27,168 nucleotides of DNA from Lentihominibacter faecis (GCF_014306095.1 NZ_JACRWC010000068.1:1-27168), one strand, 5' to 3'. Counted from the stretch's first letter, positions 1 to 9,378 are shown. A program made the numbers and translations. The notes: generated by a model not told the origin, from the letters alone.

Positions 1-291
1 CTCCATCATCTCGCCCCACCCTTCTGACACTGATTTGGAAACCTTGGCATAACCGTATCCCGGCAGGTCAACGATCCGAAAAGCATCATTGATCCGGTAA
101 AAGTTGATGGTTCGTGTTTTCCCCGGACTTCCACTGACACGAGCCAGTTTTTTCCGGCCTGTAAGCAAATTCAGAAGAGAGGATTTGCCCACATTGGATC
201 GTCCCGCAAAGGCGATCTCAGCCACGCCTTCCGGCGGATACTGGTTCGGTTTTACCGCAACAGCCTCGAGTTCTGATTTATTTATGTTCAT
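1..291 (-). CDS. engB: Ribosome biogenesis GTPase EngB/YsxC (N-terminal part, cut by window edge)
   Basis: EngB (YihA/YsxC) is a small TRAFAC-class GTPase needed for late assembly of the 50S ribosomal subunit. The 97 visible codons begin [20 protein letters not shown] and hold the G1 P-loop GRSNVGKS (about residues 30-37), the switch I region with GKTRTINFY, and the G3 motif [11 protein letters not shown], which is the YsxC signature. The start ATG lies inside the end of lon (14-nt overlap), so translation is probably coupled to lon, and lon-engB is a common order in Firmicutes. The remaining roughly 100 residues, with the G4 and G5 motifs, lie beyond position 1. Family assignment is secure; only the C-terminus is unseen. 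Confidence 0.95.
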   Translation of the reverse strand, partial: MNINKSELEAVAVKPNQYPPEGVAEIAFAGRSNVGKSSLLNLLTGRKKLARVSGSPGKTRTINFYRINDAFRIVDLPGYGYAKVSKSVSEGWGEMME

Positions 292-2725
292 TTTTCTTAT
301 CCTTTACAAGAACCTGCTTTAGAGCATCTTTCACGTGCTTGATCAGCACGAATTCCATCTCATCGCGAACAGCTTCCGGGATATCCTGGATATCCGGTTC
401 GTTTTCCTTTGGCAGAAGCACTTTGCGAATACCTGCTCTATGAGCCGCCAGTACTTTCTCCCGGATCCCGCCTACCGGCAGCACCTTGCCCCGCAGCGTG
501 ATTTCTCCCGTCATAGCTACATCCTTGCGTACCGGGATCCCCGTCAGCGTAGAAATGATAGCCGTGCACATTGTCACACCTGCCGAAGGGCCGTCCTTTG
601 GTATCGCGCCTTCCGGAATGTGAATGTGCAGATCGCACTTTTTATAAAATTCTTCGTCGATCTTCAGTTCGTGAGCCGCCGAGCGAATGTAGCTGATACC
701 AGCCTTTGCAGACTCCTGCATCACATCACCCAGCTGTCCTGTAAGCACCAGCTTGCCGGTGCCCGGCACCGCTACCGTTTCAATGAAAAGTGTATCGCCT
801 CCAACTGCCGTCCAGGCCAGACCTGTCGTCACGCCCACTTCCGTTTCCCCTTTGATGATATCGAAGTGGAACTTCTTTTTCCCCAGCAGCTCCTGCACTT
901 TTTTCCCGGACATGCTGACCTTTTTCGTATCACCGCAAACGTAGCTCTTAGCTACTTTTCTGCAAAGGTTTCCGATTTCACGTTCCAGGTTCCGCACGCC
1001 TGATTCTCTTGTATAGTAATTGATGATAGTACGGAGTCCCTGCTCTGTGAAGGAGATATTGCTCCCCGAAAGACCGTTTTCCTTGATCTGCTTCGGCACC
1101 AGATATTTTTCTGCGATGTTCAGCTTTTCTTCTTCCGTGTAACCGCTGACTTCGATCACTTCCATACGATCCAGCAACGGGCGCGGAATGGTATCCGTCG
1201 AGTTGGCCGTTGTGATAAACATTACCTTTGAAAGGTCAAACGGCACTTCCAGATAGTGATCGGTAAAATCTTTGTTCTGTTCCGGATCCAGTACTTCCAG
1301 CAGCGCAGAAGCCGGATCTCCCTTGTAGTCCGCTCCGATCTTATCTACTTCGTCAAAGAGGAATACCGGGTTTTTGGTCCCGCATTCTTTGATGGCGTTC
1401 ATGATCCGGCCGGGTATCGCCCCAATATACGTTCTTCTGTGGCCTCTGATCTCGGCTTCATCCCGGACACCTCCCAGAGACATCCTTACGAATTCACGGT
1501 TGATTGAACGTGCCACGCTTTTGGCGATCGAAGTCTTGCCGACTCCCGGAGGACCTACCAGGCAGAGGATCGGTCCTTTGAGTCCCTTTGACAGCTGTAC
1601 TACTGCCAGATACTCAAGAACTCTCTCTTTTACTTTTTCAAGACCATAATGATCTTCATTCAGGATCTCTTCCGCTTTATTCAGATCGAGATTGTCTTCA
1701 CTTTCTGTATTCCACGGAAGTTCCAGCACTGTTTCGATGTAACTGCGACTTACAGTCGCCTCTGCAGACGATGGCTGCATCTTGGAAAAACGGCTGATCT
1801 CCTTCTCGATTTTTTCTCTGGTCTTGTCTTCCAGCTGCAGTTCTTCCAGCTTTGTGCGGAATCCTTCGATTTCATCTTCAACGTCTTCTGTAACACCCAG
1901 TTCATCCTGGATCGCCCGCATCTGTTCCCTCAGATAATATTCTCTCTGATTCTGATTGATCTGGAATTTCACCTTGGAATTGATATCTTGTTCGATATTG
2001 AGGATCTCGATCTCTTTCAGCAGGATCGTATTGAGTTTTTCAAGACGTTCCTTCGGATCCAGTATTTCAAGCAGTGTCTGCTTGTCCTCCAGCTTGCATT
2101 CCAGATGAGATGCGATCATATCTGCCATTCTTCCCGGCTCATTGATGGAAACGACCGTAGCAAATACTTCCGGCGCCAGACTCTGGTTGATACTGATATA
2201 GTCATCGAAACTGGTCAGCACAGTCCGCATAAGAGCTTCTGCTTCCGCATCGTCTTCCTTTACCGGCTCGTCCTCGATTTTTCTCACTCTGCAGCGAAAA
2301 TAAGGTACTTCGAAGAGGACATCTTCGATGCGGCCTCTGCATATGCCTTCTACCAGTACGCGAATGGAATCCCCCGGCAGCTTGAGCATCTGCTTGATTT
2401 TACCGATGGTTCCGATATGATAAAAATCATCCGGTGTCGGAAGATCCGTTTCATCATCCTTCTGAGATGCCAGGAAAATATGCTGATCCATGATCATCGC
2501 CTTCTCCAGAGCATTGATAGACTTCTCACGTCCGATATCAAAATGAAGCACCATGTTCGGGAATACAGAAAGTCCGCGCAGCGGTATCATAGGAAGATCC
2601 ACCACTTCGCTTTCTTCTGTAAAAGCCGTCTCTTCAAGCTCTTCTGCTTCCGATTCCGCCACCTGCTCTTCTTCCATTTCATCTATTTCATCTGGATCGA
2701 TCATTTTCTTTGTTTTCTCATCCAT
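278..2725 (-). CDS. lon: ATP-dependent protease LonA
   Basis: LonA is a cytosolic AAA+ serine protease that degrades misfolded and regulatory proteins. The 815-residue chain has a LON substrate-binding domain (from LPMIPLRG near residue 44), a coiled-coil linker (about 250-320), Walker A GPPGVGKT (391-398), a Walker B followed by FDEVDK, and a C-terminal protease domain. The catalytic dyad is Ser714 in KDGPSAG and Lys757 in GGIREK. I start at 2725 rather than the in-frame ATG at 2785, because AAGGAGG sits 8 nt upstream and the extra 20 residues have no Lon homology. Oddity: about 40 very acidic residues precede the LON domain, while the Bacillus and E. coli proteins begin almost directly at it. 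Fourth gene of the tig-clpP-clpX-lon-engB operon; it overlaps engB by 14 nt. Confidence 0.98.
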   Translation of the reverse strand: MDEKTKKMIDPDEIDEMEEEQVAESEAEELEETAFTEESEVVDLPMIPLRGLSVFPNMVLHFDIGREKSINALEKAMIMDQHIFLASQKDDETDLPTPDDFYHIGTIGKIKQMLKLPGDSIRVLVEGICRGRIEDVLFEVPYFRCRVRKIEDEPVKEDDAEAEALMRTVLTSFDDYISINQSLAPEVFATVVSINEPGRMADMIASHLECKLEDKQTLLEILDPKERLEKLNTILLKEIEILNIEQDINSKVKFQINQNQREYYLREQMRAIQDELGVTEDVEDEIEGFRTKLEELQLEDKTREKIEKEISRFSKMQPSSAEATVSRSYIETVLELPWNTESEDNLDLNKAEEILNEDHYGLEKVKERVLEYLAVVQLSKGLKGPILCLVGPPGVGKTSIAKSVARSINREFVRMSLGGVRDEAEIRGHRRTYIGAIPGRIMNAIKECGTKNPVFLFDEVDKIGADYKGDPASALLEVLDPEQNKDFTDHYLEVPFDLSKVMFITTANSTDTIPRPLLDRMEVIEVSGYTEEEKLNIAEKYLVPKQIKENGLSGSNISFTEQGLRTIINYYTRESGVRNLEREIGNLCRKVAKSYVCGDTKKVSMSGKKVQELLGKKKFHFDIIKGETEVGVTTGLAWTAVGGDTLFIETVAVPGTGKLVLTGQLGDVMQESAKAGISYIRSAAHELKIDEEFYKKCDLHIHIPEGAIPKDGPSAGVTMCTAIISTLTGIPVRKDVAMTGEITLRGKVLPVGGIREKVLAAHRAGIRKVLLPKENEPDIQDIPEAVRDEMEFVLIKHVKDALKQVLVKDKKNEHK

Positions 2726-2744
2726 GTAATATGCCTCCTTAATT

Positions 2745-2765
2745 TGTCGCGCCTTCAGGGCGACA
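2745..2765 (-). promoter_or_regulatory. Inverted repeat in lon leader
   Basis: TGTCGC and GCGACA arms, with an additional CC/GG pair and a TGAA loop, form a short hairpin about 20 nt upstream of the lon start codon and just upstream of its ribosome-binding site. It resembles neither the CIRCE nor the CtsR heat-shock operator as I know them. It could be an operator or an mRNA fold; function unknown. Confidence 0.35.
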
Positions 2766-2803
2766 TTGACATGCCCCCCCGGCACTCCTTATATATATAA
2801 TAA

Positions 2804-2821
2804 GGCGACTAAAAAGCCGCC
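2804..2821 (-). terminator. Weak hairpin between clpX and lon
   Basis: Read on the minus strand, GGCGGCT-TTTT-AGTCGCC makes a 7-bp stem (one G-U pair) with a four-base loop, 13 nt after the clpX stop codon. The following TTATTATATAT is AT-rich but not a clean T-run. It may be a partial terminator or mRNA 3'-end protector that lowers lon expression relative to clpX. Confidence 0.4.
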
Positions 2822-2834
2822 CTAATACTCTTTC

Positions 2835-4130
2835 TTACGCCGTTTCTGCTGTCTGCCCTTTCGCGTTTGCGAGTTTCGGTTCAGCTAATACCAGCTCGGG
2901 ATCCTGTTCCGCTTCCACGGTTTCCCTGGTAATGATACACTTTTTCACATCGTCTCTGGATGGTACTTCATACATGATATTGGTCATGATCTTCTCCATG
3001 ATCCCACGAAGACCTCTGGCGCCTGTCTTGCGTTCCAGAGCCTTCTCTGCGATCGCCTCGATAGCATCCGGCTGGATTTCCAGATCTACATGATCCATAT
3101 CAAACAGCTTCTTATACTGTTTCACCAATGCGTTTTTCGGTTCCGTAATAATACGAACCAGTGCATCTTTTGAAAGCTCTTCCAGCGTCACAAGCACCGG
3201 AAGTCTTCCGATGAATTCCGGAATCAGTCCATACCGCAGCAGATCCTCCTGCTGTACGTGCTTCATGATTTCCGCCTGCTCCATCTTGTTATTCTCAACA
3301 TTGGAATTAAAGCCGATCGTCTTTTCCCCGATTCGTCTCTGTACGACTTTATCCAGACCGTCAAAGGCGCCGCCACAGATAAACAGCACATTGGTGGTAT
3401 CAAACTGGATAAATTCCTGATGAGGATGTTTCCTGCCGCCCTGCGGCGGAACATTAGCCACGGTACCTTCCAGGATTTTCAGCAGTGCCTGCTGTACACC
3501 TTCACCGCTGACATCACGTGTGATGGAAGGATTTTCTGACTTCCGTGCGATCTTGTCGATTTCATCCACATAGATGATCCCGCGCTGTGCTTTCTCTATA
3601 TCGTAGTCTGCCGCCTGCAGCAGTTTCAGCAGAATATTCTCCACGTCTTCTCCAACATAACCGGCTTCTGTCAATGCCGTCGCATCTGCGATGGCAAATG
3701 GTACATCCAGGATCTTCGCCAGTGTCTGTGCCAGTAATGTCTTACCGGAACCGGTCGGACCCACCATAACGATATTGCTCTTCTGCAGCTCCACTTCATC
3801 ATCCTCGGCAGGAAGATTCCCGCTGCGGATCCTCTTATAGTGGTTGTACACTGCTACCGCCAGAGCTTTTTTCGCATCGTCCTGTCCAATAACGTATTCC
3901 GATAAGGTATTTGCGATCTCCTTCGGACGCGGAAGTCGATCAGTCGAACTGCCGACAGCTTCACCCTGTACGGTGCTGTGGTGCTCTTCCGAAGCGAGGA
4001 TATCCTGGCAGAGTGCAACGCACTCATTACAGATATAAACCCCTGATCCGCTAATGAGTCGTTTCACCTGGCTCTGCGGTTTTCCGCAAAACGAACACCG
4101 CAGTTCATTGTTTTCATCGTATTTGCTCAT
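2835..4130 (-). CDS. clpX: ATP-dependent Clp protease ATP-binding subunit ClpX
   Basis: ClpX is the hexameric AAA+ unfoldase that recognises tagged substrates and threads them into ClpP. The 431-residue protein has the N-terminal zinc-binding domain with cysteines at 12, 15, 34 and 37, Walker A GPTGSGKT (124-131), Walker B with VDEIDKIA, the ClpP-docking IGF-type loop ([11 protein letters not shown]) and the RGLRGIME sensor-2 region. The length matches the family. The start has GGTGGAG a few bases upstream. It follows clpP after 15 nt, so the two protease partners are co-transcribed. C-terminal residues after about 405 are the usual variable tail. Confidence 0.98.
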   Translation of the reverse strand: MSKYDENNELRCSFCGKPQSQVKRLISGSGVYICNECVALCQDILASEEHHSTVQGEAVGSSTDRLPRPKEIANTLSEYVIGQDDAKKALAVAVYNHYKRIRSGNLPAEDDEVELQKSNIVMVGPTGSGKTLLAQTLAKILDVPFAIADATALTEAGYVGEDVENILLKLLQAADYDIEKAQRGIIYVDEIDKIARKSENPSITRDVSGEGVQQALLKILEGTVANVPPQGGRKHPHQEFIQFDTTNVLFICGGAFDGLDKVVQRRIGEKTIGFNSNVENNKMEQAEIMKHVQQEDLLRYGLIPEFIGRLPVLVTLEELSKDALVRIITEPKNALVKQYKKLFDMDHVDLEIQPDAIEAIAEKALERKTGARGLRGIMEKIMTNIMYEVPSRDDVKKCIITRETVEAEQDPELVLAEPKLANAKGQTAETA

Positions 4131-4145
4131 ATCTCCACCCCCACT

Positions 4146-4727
4146 TTATCTATCTCGTATCACTTGATCTATGAGGCCGTACCGTACCGCCTCGTCTGCG
4201 GACATGAAGTTGTCTCTGTCAGTATCCCGTGAAATGATCTGAAGAGGCTGCCCCGTATTACTGCTGAGGATCTTGTTAAGTTTTTCCCTCGTCTTCAGGA
4301 TCCACTCAGCATGGATCTTGATATCTTCTGCCTGGCCCTGCACGCCTCCCAGCGGCTGATGGATCATGATTTCTGCATTTGGCAGGGCATAGCGCTTGCC
4401 CTTCTGCCCTGATGAGAGCAGAAAAGCGCCCATGCTTGCCGCCATACCGATACAGATGGTCGAAACCTGCGGTTTAATGTATTGCATCGTATCATAGATC
4501 GCCATGCCGGCGGTTACAGAACCGCCGGGGCTGTTGATATATAAGTTTATGTCCTTATCCGGATCCTCTGCTTCCAGAAATAACAGCTGCGCAACGATGG
4601 TGCTTGCTACATTCTCATCGATCGCCTCTCCTAAAAATATGATTCTATCCTTCAGTAGTCTCGAATAGATGTCATAGGAACGCTCTCCTCTGGCAGTCTG
4701 TTCGATGACATAAGGAACTAATGCCAT
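4146..4727 (-). CDS. clpP: ATP-dependent Clp protease proteolytic subunit ClpP
   Basis: ClpP forms the double-heptamer serine peptidase chamber that works with ClpX. The 193 residues contain the full catalytic triad: Ser98 in GMAASMG, His123 in MIHQPLGG and Asp172 in [10 protein letters not shown]. The oxyanion-hole strand SPGGSV lies near residue 66. Length is normal for Firmicutes ClpP. A consensus AAAGGAGGT lies 7 nt before the ATG. The gene is 27 nt downstream of tig and 15 nt upstream of clpX, so ClpXP and its upstream chaperone form one transcription unit. I saw no CtsR-type direct repeat nearby. Confidence 0.98.
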   Translation of the reverse strand: MALVPYVIEQTARGERSYDIYSRLLKDRIIFLGEAIDENVASTIVAQLLFLEAEDPDKDINLYINSPGGSVTAGMAIYDTMQYIKPQVSTICIGMAASMGAFLLSSGQKGKRYALPNAEIMIHQPLGGVQGQAEDIKIHAEWILKTREKLNKILSSNTGQPLQIISRDTDRDNFMSADEAVRYGLIDQVIRDR

Positions 4728-4754
4728 AATCCGGACCTCCTTTTATCGTTTCAT

Positions 4755-6038
4755 TTATTTCTTTACAGCATTATCATAGATGAAATCGATGGCTTTCTTA
4801 AGTCTGATATCTCCTGCGATCATCTTAATGTTCTGTGCGCCGATCATTTCTTTTACTTTATCAGCTTCCAGACCATACTGTTTCGCCATTCCTTCGATTT
4901 CCTGATCCACATCAGCATCTGTAGCTTCGAAGTTTTCCTGATCCGCTACAGCGTTGATGATCATTCTTGTCTTGACCTTCTTGAGTGCTTCTTCTCTCAG
5001 ATTATCTCTGAAATCTTTCGGTTCTGTTCCCAGATACTTGAAGTAGCCTTCCAGATCCATGCCCTGGCTTCTCAGCTGCTGATCGAATTCAGACATCATG
5101 TTATCGATTTCGGATTCTACCATAACATCCGGCACATCGATATCATTTGCTTCATATACAGCCTTCAGAGCATCGTCCTTCATCTTGTTTTCGTCCTTTG
5201 CTTCTGCAGCTTTTTCCAGGTTCTTTCTTGTATCTTCTCTCAGTTCGTCCATCGTGTCGAATTCACTGACATCCTTTACGAATTCATCGTTGATCTCAGG
5301 CAGTTCTTCTTCTTTGATTTCGTGGACCTTGCACTTGAATACAGCTTCTTTTCCAGCCAGATCTGCAGCGTGGTATTCTTCCGGGAATGTTACCTTGACA
5401 TCCTTGCTTTCACCAGTGCTTACGCCGATCAGCTGTTCTTCGAATCCAGGAATGAATGTTCCGGAACCCAGCTTCAGTGGCTGTCTTTCTGCAGTGCCGC
5501 CTTCGAACTGTTCATCGCCGACCCATCCTTCATAGTCGATGAGCACCATGTCTCCGTCCTGAGCCGGTCTGTCGACCGTTACCATTCTGGAGTTCTTTCT
5601 TGCCATGCTCTTGATTTCGTTTTCAACATCTTCGTCTGTCACTTCAGACTTCACTGCTTCGATCTCAACACCCTTATAATCCTTCACTTCGATTTCCGGA
5701 TAGCATGCTACTTCGATGGTGATCGTAAAGCCCTCGCCCTTCTTCAGTTCGCTGAAGTCTGCCTTCGGGTTGTCGATAACATCCAGATCCAGTTCATCCA
5801 GTGCCAGCGGATAATGAAGAGAGAAGAGCTTGTTGATGGCATCTTCAAAGAATATGGTTTCACCATACTTCTTCTCGATGATGCTTCTTGGAGCCTTGCC
5901 CTTTCTGAAACCGTCGATCACGAATTTATCCTTCTGGCTTTTATACACGTCGATGACTGCATTTTCAAATTCTTCTGCGGTAATTTCGATAGTGAATTTT
6001 GCCTCGTTGTTTTCTTTTGAAATTAATGTTGCTTTCAT
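4755..6038 (-). CDS. tig: Trigger factor, ribosome-associated chaperone and prolyl isomerase
   Basis: Trigger factor binds at the ribosome exit tunnel and shields nascent chains; it also has peptidyl-prolyl isomerase activity. The 427-residue chain shows the N-terminal ribosome-binding domain with the signature GFRKGKAPRS (43-52), a central FKBP-type domain (about 150-245, starting DGDMVLIDYEG and including FIPGFEEQLIG), and a helical C-terminal chaperone domain rich in acidic and lysine residues. GAGGAGG precedes the ATG by about 10 nt. It is the first gene of the operon and has a recognisable promoter upstream. No truncation is seen. Confidence 0.97.
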   Translation of the reverse strand: MKATLISKENNEAKFTIEITAEEFENAVIDVYKSQKDKFVIDGFRKGKAPRSIIEKKYGETIFFEDAINKLFSLHYPLALDELDLDVIDNPKADFSELKKGEGFTITIEVACYPEIEVKDYKGVEIEAVKSEVTDEDVENEIKSMARKNSRMVTVDRPAQDGDMVLIDYEGWVGDEQFEGGTAERQPLKLGSGTFIPGFEEQLIGVSTGESKDVKVTFPEEYHAADLAGKEAVFKCKVHEIKEEELPEINDEFVKDVSEFDTMDELREDTRKNLEKAAEAKDENKMKDDALKAVYEANDIDVPDVMVESEIDNMMSEFDQQLRSQGMDLEGYFKYLGTEPKDFRDNLREEALKKVKTRMIINAVADQENFEATDADVDQEIEGMAKQYGLEADKVKEMIGAQNIKMIAGDIRLKKAIDFIYDNAVKK

Positions 6039-6079
6039 GAATATATATCCTCCTCGATTATAAACACATAGTGCATATT

Positions 6080-6108
6080 ATTATACCCTTAATCCTTTGA
6101 AAAGTAAA
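6080..6108 (-). promoter_or_regulatory. SigA-type promoter for the tig-clpP-clpX-lon-engB operon
   Basis: On the minus strand, TTTACT (-35, at 6103-6108), a 17-bp spacer and a perfect TATAAT (-10, at 6080-6085) give a vegetative promoter. The start site is expected near 6073, leaving a leader of about 35 nt before tig. Confidence 0.75.
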
Positions 6109-6136
6109 GGAAAAACCGAAAATCAGCCAGATTCCC

Positions 6137-6165
6137 TTGACATACTTTTCCTGTCGCCACATAAT
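6137..6165 (+). promoter_or_regulatory. SigA-type promoter for mnmM
   Basis: TTGACA (6137-6142), a 17-bp spacer and CATAAT (6160-6165) match the vegetative consensus closely. The predicted start near 6172 leaves a leader of about 33 nt to the ATG at 6205. It lies downstream of the in-frame ATG at 6097, which argues against that longer start. Confidence 0.8.
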
Positions 6166-6204
6166 GGAACCATAAACTATATTCTAATAGGAAGTATACC
6201 ATAT

Positions 6205-6792
6205 ATGTCAAATTTAATCAAAAATATTACAGAATTCGCCCTGTATCTTGTGCAGGGGTACATCTCCGAAGGTGATGTGGTCGTAGATGCCACCTGCGGC
6301 AATGGGTATGACACCCTTCGGCTGGCACAGCTTTCTCCTGCAAAGCTCTATGCTTTCGATATCCAGCAGGAAGCCGTAGACGCCACAAGAAAGCGTCTTC
6401 GCGAAGCAGGCTTTGCAGAAAAACTGGAAAACGGCACCATCGAAGTGATCTGCGATTCCCACGATCATCTTACGGATCATGTAAAGACCTTTATCCAGGC
6501 CGCCGTATTCAACCTGGGCTATCTGCCCGGTGCAGACAAAGGCTGCACAACATCGGCCAGTTCCACCATGCGGGCTGTACGAAGCTGCCTTTCCCGGCTG
6601 GAACCAGATGGGCTCGTATGCATTACCATGTACAGCGGCCATCCTGCGGGACGCCAGGAAAAAGAGCATCTTCTGGCCTTTGCAGAAAACCTGGACAAAC
6701 GCCAGTGGCACTGCGCCTACATCAATCTGATCAATCAGCCGGCAGCACCGCCTGAAATCTTGCTGATCACTCGCAAAAAGAGACCGGAGTAA
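6205..6792 (+). CDS. mnmM: tRNA mnm5s2U-type methyltransferase MnmM (YtqB family)
   Basis: YtqB-family class I SAM-dependent methyltransferases were shown in Bacillus and Staphylococcus to carry out the last methylation of the wobble uridine (nm5s2U to mnm5s2U), and were renamed MnmM. The 195-residue product has SAM motif I VVDATCGNGYDT (about 26-37), the acidic residue at the end of strand 2 in YAFDIQ, and the family-specific NLGYLPGADKG. An in-frame start at 6097 would add 36 non-homologous residues and lies upstream of the promoter, so I use the ATG at 6205, with AGGAAG about 11 nt before it. Divergent from tig; no partner gene in this cluster. Family certain, exact reaction inferred from family. 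Confidence 0.88.
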   Translation: MSNLIKNITEFALYLVQGYISEGDVVVDATCGNGYDTLRLAQLSPAKLYAFDIQQEAVDATRKRLREAGFAEKLENGTIEVICDSHDHLTDHVKTFIQAAVFNLGYLPGADKGCTTSASSTMRAVRSCLSRLEPDGLVCITMYSGHPAGRQEKEHLLAFAENLDKRQWHCAYINLINQPAAPPEILLITRKKRPE

Positions 6793-6809
6793 TATCCAGT
6801 CTCTTTTTT
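6775..6809 (+). terminator. Bidirectional intrinsic terminator between mnmM and the feo operon
   Basis: AAAAAGAGAC and GTCTCTTTTTT arms, with an inner GGA/TCC pairing, make a stem flanked by A-run and T-run on opposite sides. It overlaps the last mnmM codons and sits just after the convergent feo cluster, so it can stop transcription from both sides. Confidence 0.85.
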
Positions 6810-6817
6810 CAATTCTA

Positions 6818-7039
6818 TTATTTCCCCTGTGTCTCATGCTCTTGAGACTTCTTTATTTTCTCTATTACTTCATCCGCGTCAATACTGGATCCACAGCTGC
6901 AGGATCCGTTCTTAGGCGAACAGCTGCCCGCATCGGGACATCCAATGCATTTGACACCTTTTTTTCTCTGTTTTACGATGTATGTAATCGCTGCAGCGAG
7001 GATCGCCGCAAGCACTAATCCCCCAATGACGTTTATCAC
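6818..7039 (-). CDS. FeoB-associated Cys-rich membrane protein
   Basis: This 73-residue protein has one N-terminal membrane helix (about residues 3-22), a basic stretch KQRKKG, and a cluster of cysteines at 31, 34, 40, 47 and 49, followed by an acidic/lysine helix. This is the layout of the small FeoB-associated Cys-rich proteins found next to feoB in Firmicutes, thought to stand in for FeoC and possibly to bind iron or an Fe-S cluster. Its ATG overlaps the feoB stop codon (ATGA, 4 nt), so translation is coupled to feoB. Its biochemical role is not established; the assignment rests on layout and position. Confidence 0.85.
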   Translation of the reverse strand: MINVIGGLVLAAILAAAITYIVKQRKKGVKCIGCPDAGSCSPKNGSCSCGSSIDADEVIEKIKKSQEHETQGK

Positions 7040-9048
7040 GCTGTTGCCCCCGTTCCTTTCGAATGTAATTCATATTCTTCGTCGAATTCTTTTCTGGATC
7101 TCTTGGCGATGAAGATCACGATAGCAACCATGCACAGGATCGCGATCAGTCCAGGAACGAATCCGTTTCCAATACCGGCACCTGTGATGACAGATCCTAT
7201 ATGGTATACCAGGAATGCTACAGTGTAGCCTGTTCCCAGCTGCAGGCCGATAGCAGCCCACAGCCACTTAGCGCTCTTCATTTCAGAGTTCATAGCACCG
7301 ATCGCTGCGAAGCAAGGTGGTGTATAGAGATTGAACATCAGGTAAGCCAGTGCCGTTACAGTGGTCAGTCCCATAGTCATAGCAACCTGGTTCGCACCAC
7401 CGGTCAGAGCCAGTTCGTCTGTATCGATGAAGTTGGTGATGCTGTATACAACTGCCAGCGTACCTACAACGTTTTCCTTGGCAATAAATCCAGTGATCGC
7501 TGCTGCAGCCAGCTGCCATGCTCCGAATCCCAGAGGGATCAGCAGTACTGCGAACGGAGAAGCGATCGTTGCCAGGATGGAAGTATCCTCAGCACCTTCT
7601 GCAACCACCTGGAAGTGCCAGTTGAATGTCTGCATCAGCTGTACAACACAGTTGCAGACCAGGATGATGGTAGCAGCTTTCTTGATGTAAGCCTTAGCAC
7701 GTTCCAGCATGGAGAAGCAAGCTCTCTTCAGGCTTGGGATCTTGTAGTTCGGCAGCTCCATGATAAAGAAGGATTTTCTGTATTTGTAACCAGTGATCCA
7801 CTTGATGAGCAAAGCGCCCAGGAAGATCAGCAGGATACCGACAAAGTACATTACAGGACCGACCCAGGATGAGCCAGCGAAAAATGCACCTGCAAACAAT
7901 GCGATAACAGGGATCTTAGCTCCGCAAGGCATGAATGTCGTCAGCATTGCAGTCGCTCTTCTTTCTCTTTCGTCACGAATAGTACGGCTTGCCATGATGC
8001 CCGGGATCCCGCATCCAGTACCGATGATGATCGGAATGATGGATTTACCGGACAGACCAACACGCTTGAAGATCGGGTCCATAACCACGCTGACACGCGC
8101 CATATATCCGCAGTCTTCCAGAAGTGCGATTAGGAAGTACATTACCATTACCAGTGGCAGGAAACCGACTACGGCGCCAACACCACCGACGATACCGTCT
8201 GCCAAGATCGCCTGCAGCAGCGGGGATCCGCCATCCAGCAGTCCGGATACATATCCTTGGAACGTTTCGATCCAGCCTACGAGCCAGTCAGCGATCCATG
8301 GTCCCACCTTGGACTGGGAAACCCAGAATACTGCCCACATAACTACGGCAAATATCACGATACCGACGAATTTGTTTGTGATAACAGCATCGATTTTATC
8401 TTGCTTATTTCTTTCATTCGTATGTACTTCACGCTGTTCTACTTCACTTACGATCTTGTTTACGAATGCGAAACGCTTTCTGTCTTCTGCGTCAACAGCT
8501 TCTTTGTCGTGCAGGTTGATTTCTGCCTGCATATAAGGAGCCTTCTGGCCTTTGCCGTTTTCAGAAACAGCTGCCTTGACAACGTCCTGCAGACCTTTAT
8601 GATCTGTGGAAACCGTCTTGATAACAGGACAGCCCAGCTTTTCAGCCAGCTTATCGACGTCGATCTTTGTATGCTGTTTCTCGTTGATATCACTCTTGTT
8701 GAGTGCCACCACTACCGGGATCCCCAGTTCCAGAAGCTGTGTCGTGAAAAACAGGCTTCGACTCAGGTTTGTTGCATCTACGATATTGATGATCGCATCC
8801 GGATGTTCGTCTCTGACGTATCCGCTGGTGATACTTTCTTCCGGTGTGAATGGTGACATGGAATACGCACCAGGCAGGTCAACTGCCACGAGTTCTTCCG
8901 TTGTATTGGCATAGTCCGCTTTGATAGGACTTTCCTTTCTGCCAATCGTAACCCCGGCCCAGTTACCAACACGTTCGTTTTTACCCGTCAGTGCGTTGTA
9001 CATGGTAGTTTTACCACTGTTCGGGTTGCCGGCAAAAGCAATTCTCAT
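7036..9048 (-). CDS. feoB: Ferrous iron transporter FeoB
   Basis: FeoB is the inner-membrane Fe(II) permease with an N-terminal GTPase domain. The 670-residue protein has G1 GNPNSGKT (7-14), G3 DLPGAY, G4 NKSD, a helical spacer ending near residue 215, and a polytopic C-terminal domain. Two gate repeats are visible: GTGCGIPGIMASRTI and a later TTFMPCGAKIPV, each with the conserved cysteine. The length suits the shorter Firmicutes forms. TAGGAGGAAC precedes the ATG. It lies between feoA and the Cys-rich partner. A hairpin and a possible operator lie between feoA and feoB, so feoB may be expressed partly independently of feoA. Confidence 0.97.
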   Translation of the reverse strand: MRIAFAGNPNSGKTTMYNALTGKNERVGNWAGVTIGRKESPIKADYANTTEELVAVDLPGAYSMSPFTPEESITSGYVRDEHPDAIINIVDATNLSRSLFFTTQLLELGIPVVVALNKSDINEKQHTKIDVDKLAEKLGCPVIKTVSTDHKGLQDVVKAAVSENGKGQKAPYMQAEINLHDKEAVDAEDRKRFAFVNKIVSEVEQREVHTNERNKQDKIDAVITNKFVGIVIFAVVMWAVFWVSQSKVGPWIADWLVGWIETFQGYVSGLLDGGSPLLQAILADGIVGGVGAVVGFLPLVMVMYFLIALLEDCGYMARVSVVMDPIFKRVGLSGKSIIPIIIGTGCGIPGIMASRTIRDERERRATAMLTTFMPCGAKIPVIALFAGAFFAGSSWVGPVMYFVGILLIFLGALLIKWITGYKYRKSFFIMELPNYKIPSLKRACFSMLERAKAYIKKAATIILVCNCVVQLMQTFNWHFQVVAEGAEDTSILATIASPFAVLLIPLGFGAWQLAAAAITGFIAKENVVGTLAVVYSITNFIDTDELALTGGANQVAMTMGLTTVTALAYLMFNLYTPPCFAAIGAMNSEMKSAKWLWAAIGLQLGTGYTVAFLVYHIGSVITGAGIGNGFVPGLIAILCMVAIVIFIAKRSRKEFDEEYELHSKGTGATA

Positions 9049-9103
9049 TTAGTGTTCCTCCTACTTTCATTTTTAAGATCTATAGTTATTTATTGCAAAC
9101 TGA

Positions 9104-9119
9104 GTTATTAAGAGCTAAC
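9104..9119 (-). promoter_or_regulatory. Candidate metal-regulator operator upstream of feoB
   Basis: GTTAT-N6-CTAAC on the plus strand is a 5-6-5 palindrome with one mismatch to the GTTAG-N6-CTAAC sites found at feoA and at the HMA gene. It sits about 55 nt upstream of the feoB start. I could not identify a convincing feoB promoter beside it; TTGCAA-N17-TAAAAA is a weak candidate. Confidence 0.5.
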
Positions 9120-9130
9120 CCCAGACTCAT

Positions 9131-9160
9131 AAAAAATAGTGACATCGCCACTATTTTTTT
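9131..9160 (-). terminator. Intrinsic terminator-like hairpin between feoA and feoB
   Basis: AAAAAATAGTG and CACTATTTTTTT arms pair over 11 bp around a seven-base loop, directly after the feoA stop codon, with A and T tracts on opposite sides. It looks like a terminator on either strand. If active it would lower read-through from feoA into feoB. Confidence 0.65.
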
Positions 9161-9165
9161 CATGG

Positions 9166-9378
9166 TTAGATCTGAATCGCCTCTGCGATGTTGCCGTCGA
9201 TATTGTATCGCCCATCTTTGATCGCTACTGTATATCCAGATTTTTTACGTGAAATGACCGTAATAGCTTCTCCACTGTAGCAGCCCAAACGAAACAGAAA
9301 CGCTTTCAGTTCTTCATCATCTGTAGCAATATCTTTTACGATGCAGCTCTCACCTACGTTAGCTTCCGTTAAATTCAT
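9166..9378 (-). CDS. feoA: Ferrous iron transport protein FeoA
   Basis: FeoA is a small cytosolic SH3-like protein that binds FeoB and is needed for full Fe(II) uptake. The 70-residue product starts MNLTEANVGESCIVKDI and ends with DGRYNIDGNIAEAIQI; the typical pieces are the opening L-x-E-A-x-x-G-E, the central FLFRLGCYSGEAI turn and the closing I-D-G-x-I-A strand. An ATG 30 nt upstream is in frame, but AGGTGATA lies just before 9378 and FeoA proteins normally begin at this point. The promoter 85-110 nt upstream carries a palindromic operator candidate, fitting metal control. Confidence 0.9.
   Translation of the reverse strand: MNLTEANVGESCIVKDIATDDEELKAFLFRLGCYSGEAITVISRKKSGYTVAIKDGRYNIDGNIAEAIQI

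Noticed and set aside
1649..2800. 383-codon open frame on the plus strand
   Set aside because: It lies fully antisense to lon, has no ribosome-binding site, and its composition (runs of Phe, Leu, Asp, His) is that of a reverse-strand shadow.
6097..6204. Longer N-terminus for MnmM
   Set aside because: It starts upstream of the TTGACA-N17-CATAAT promoter and adds residues not found in the YtqB family.
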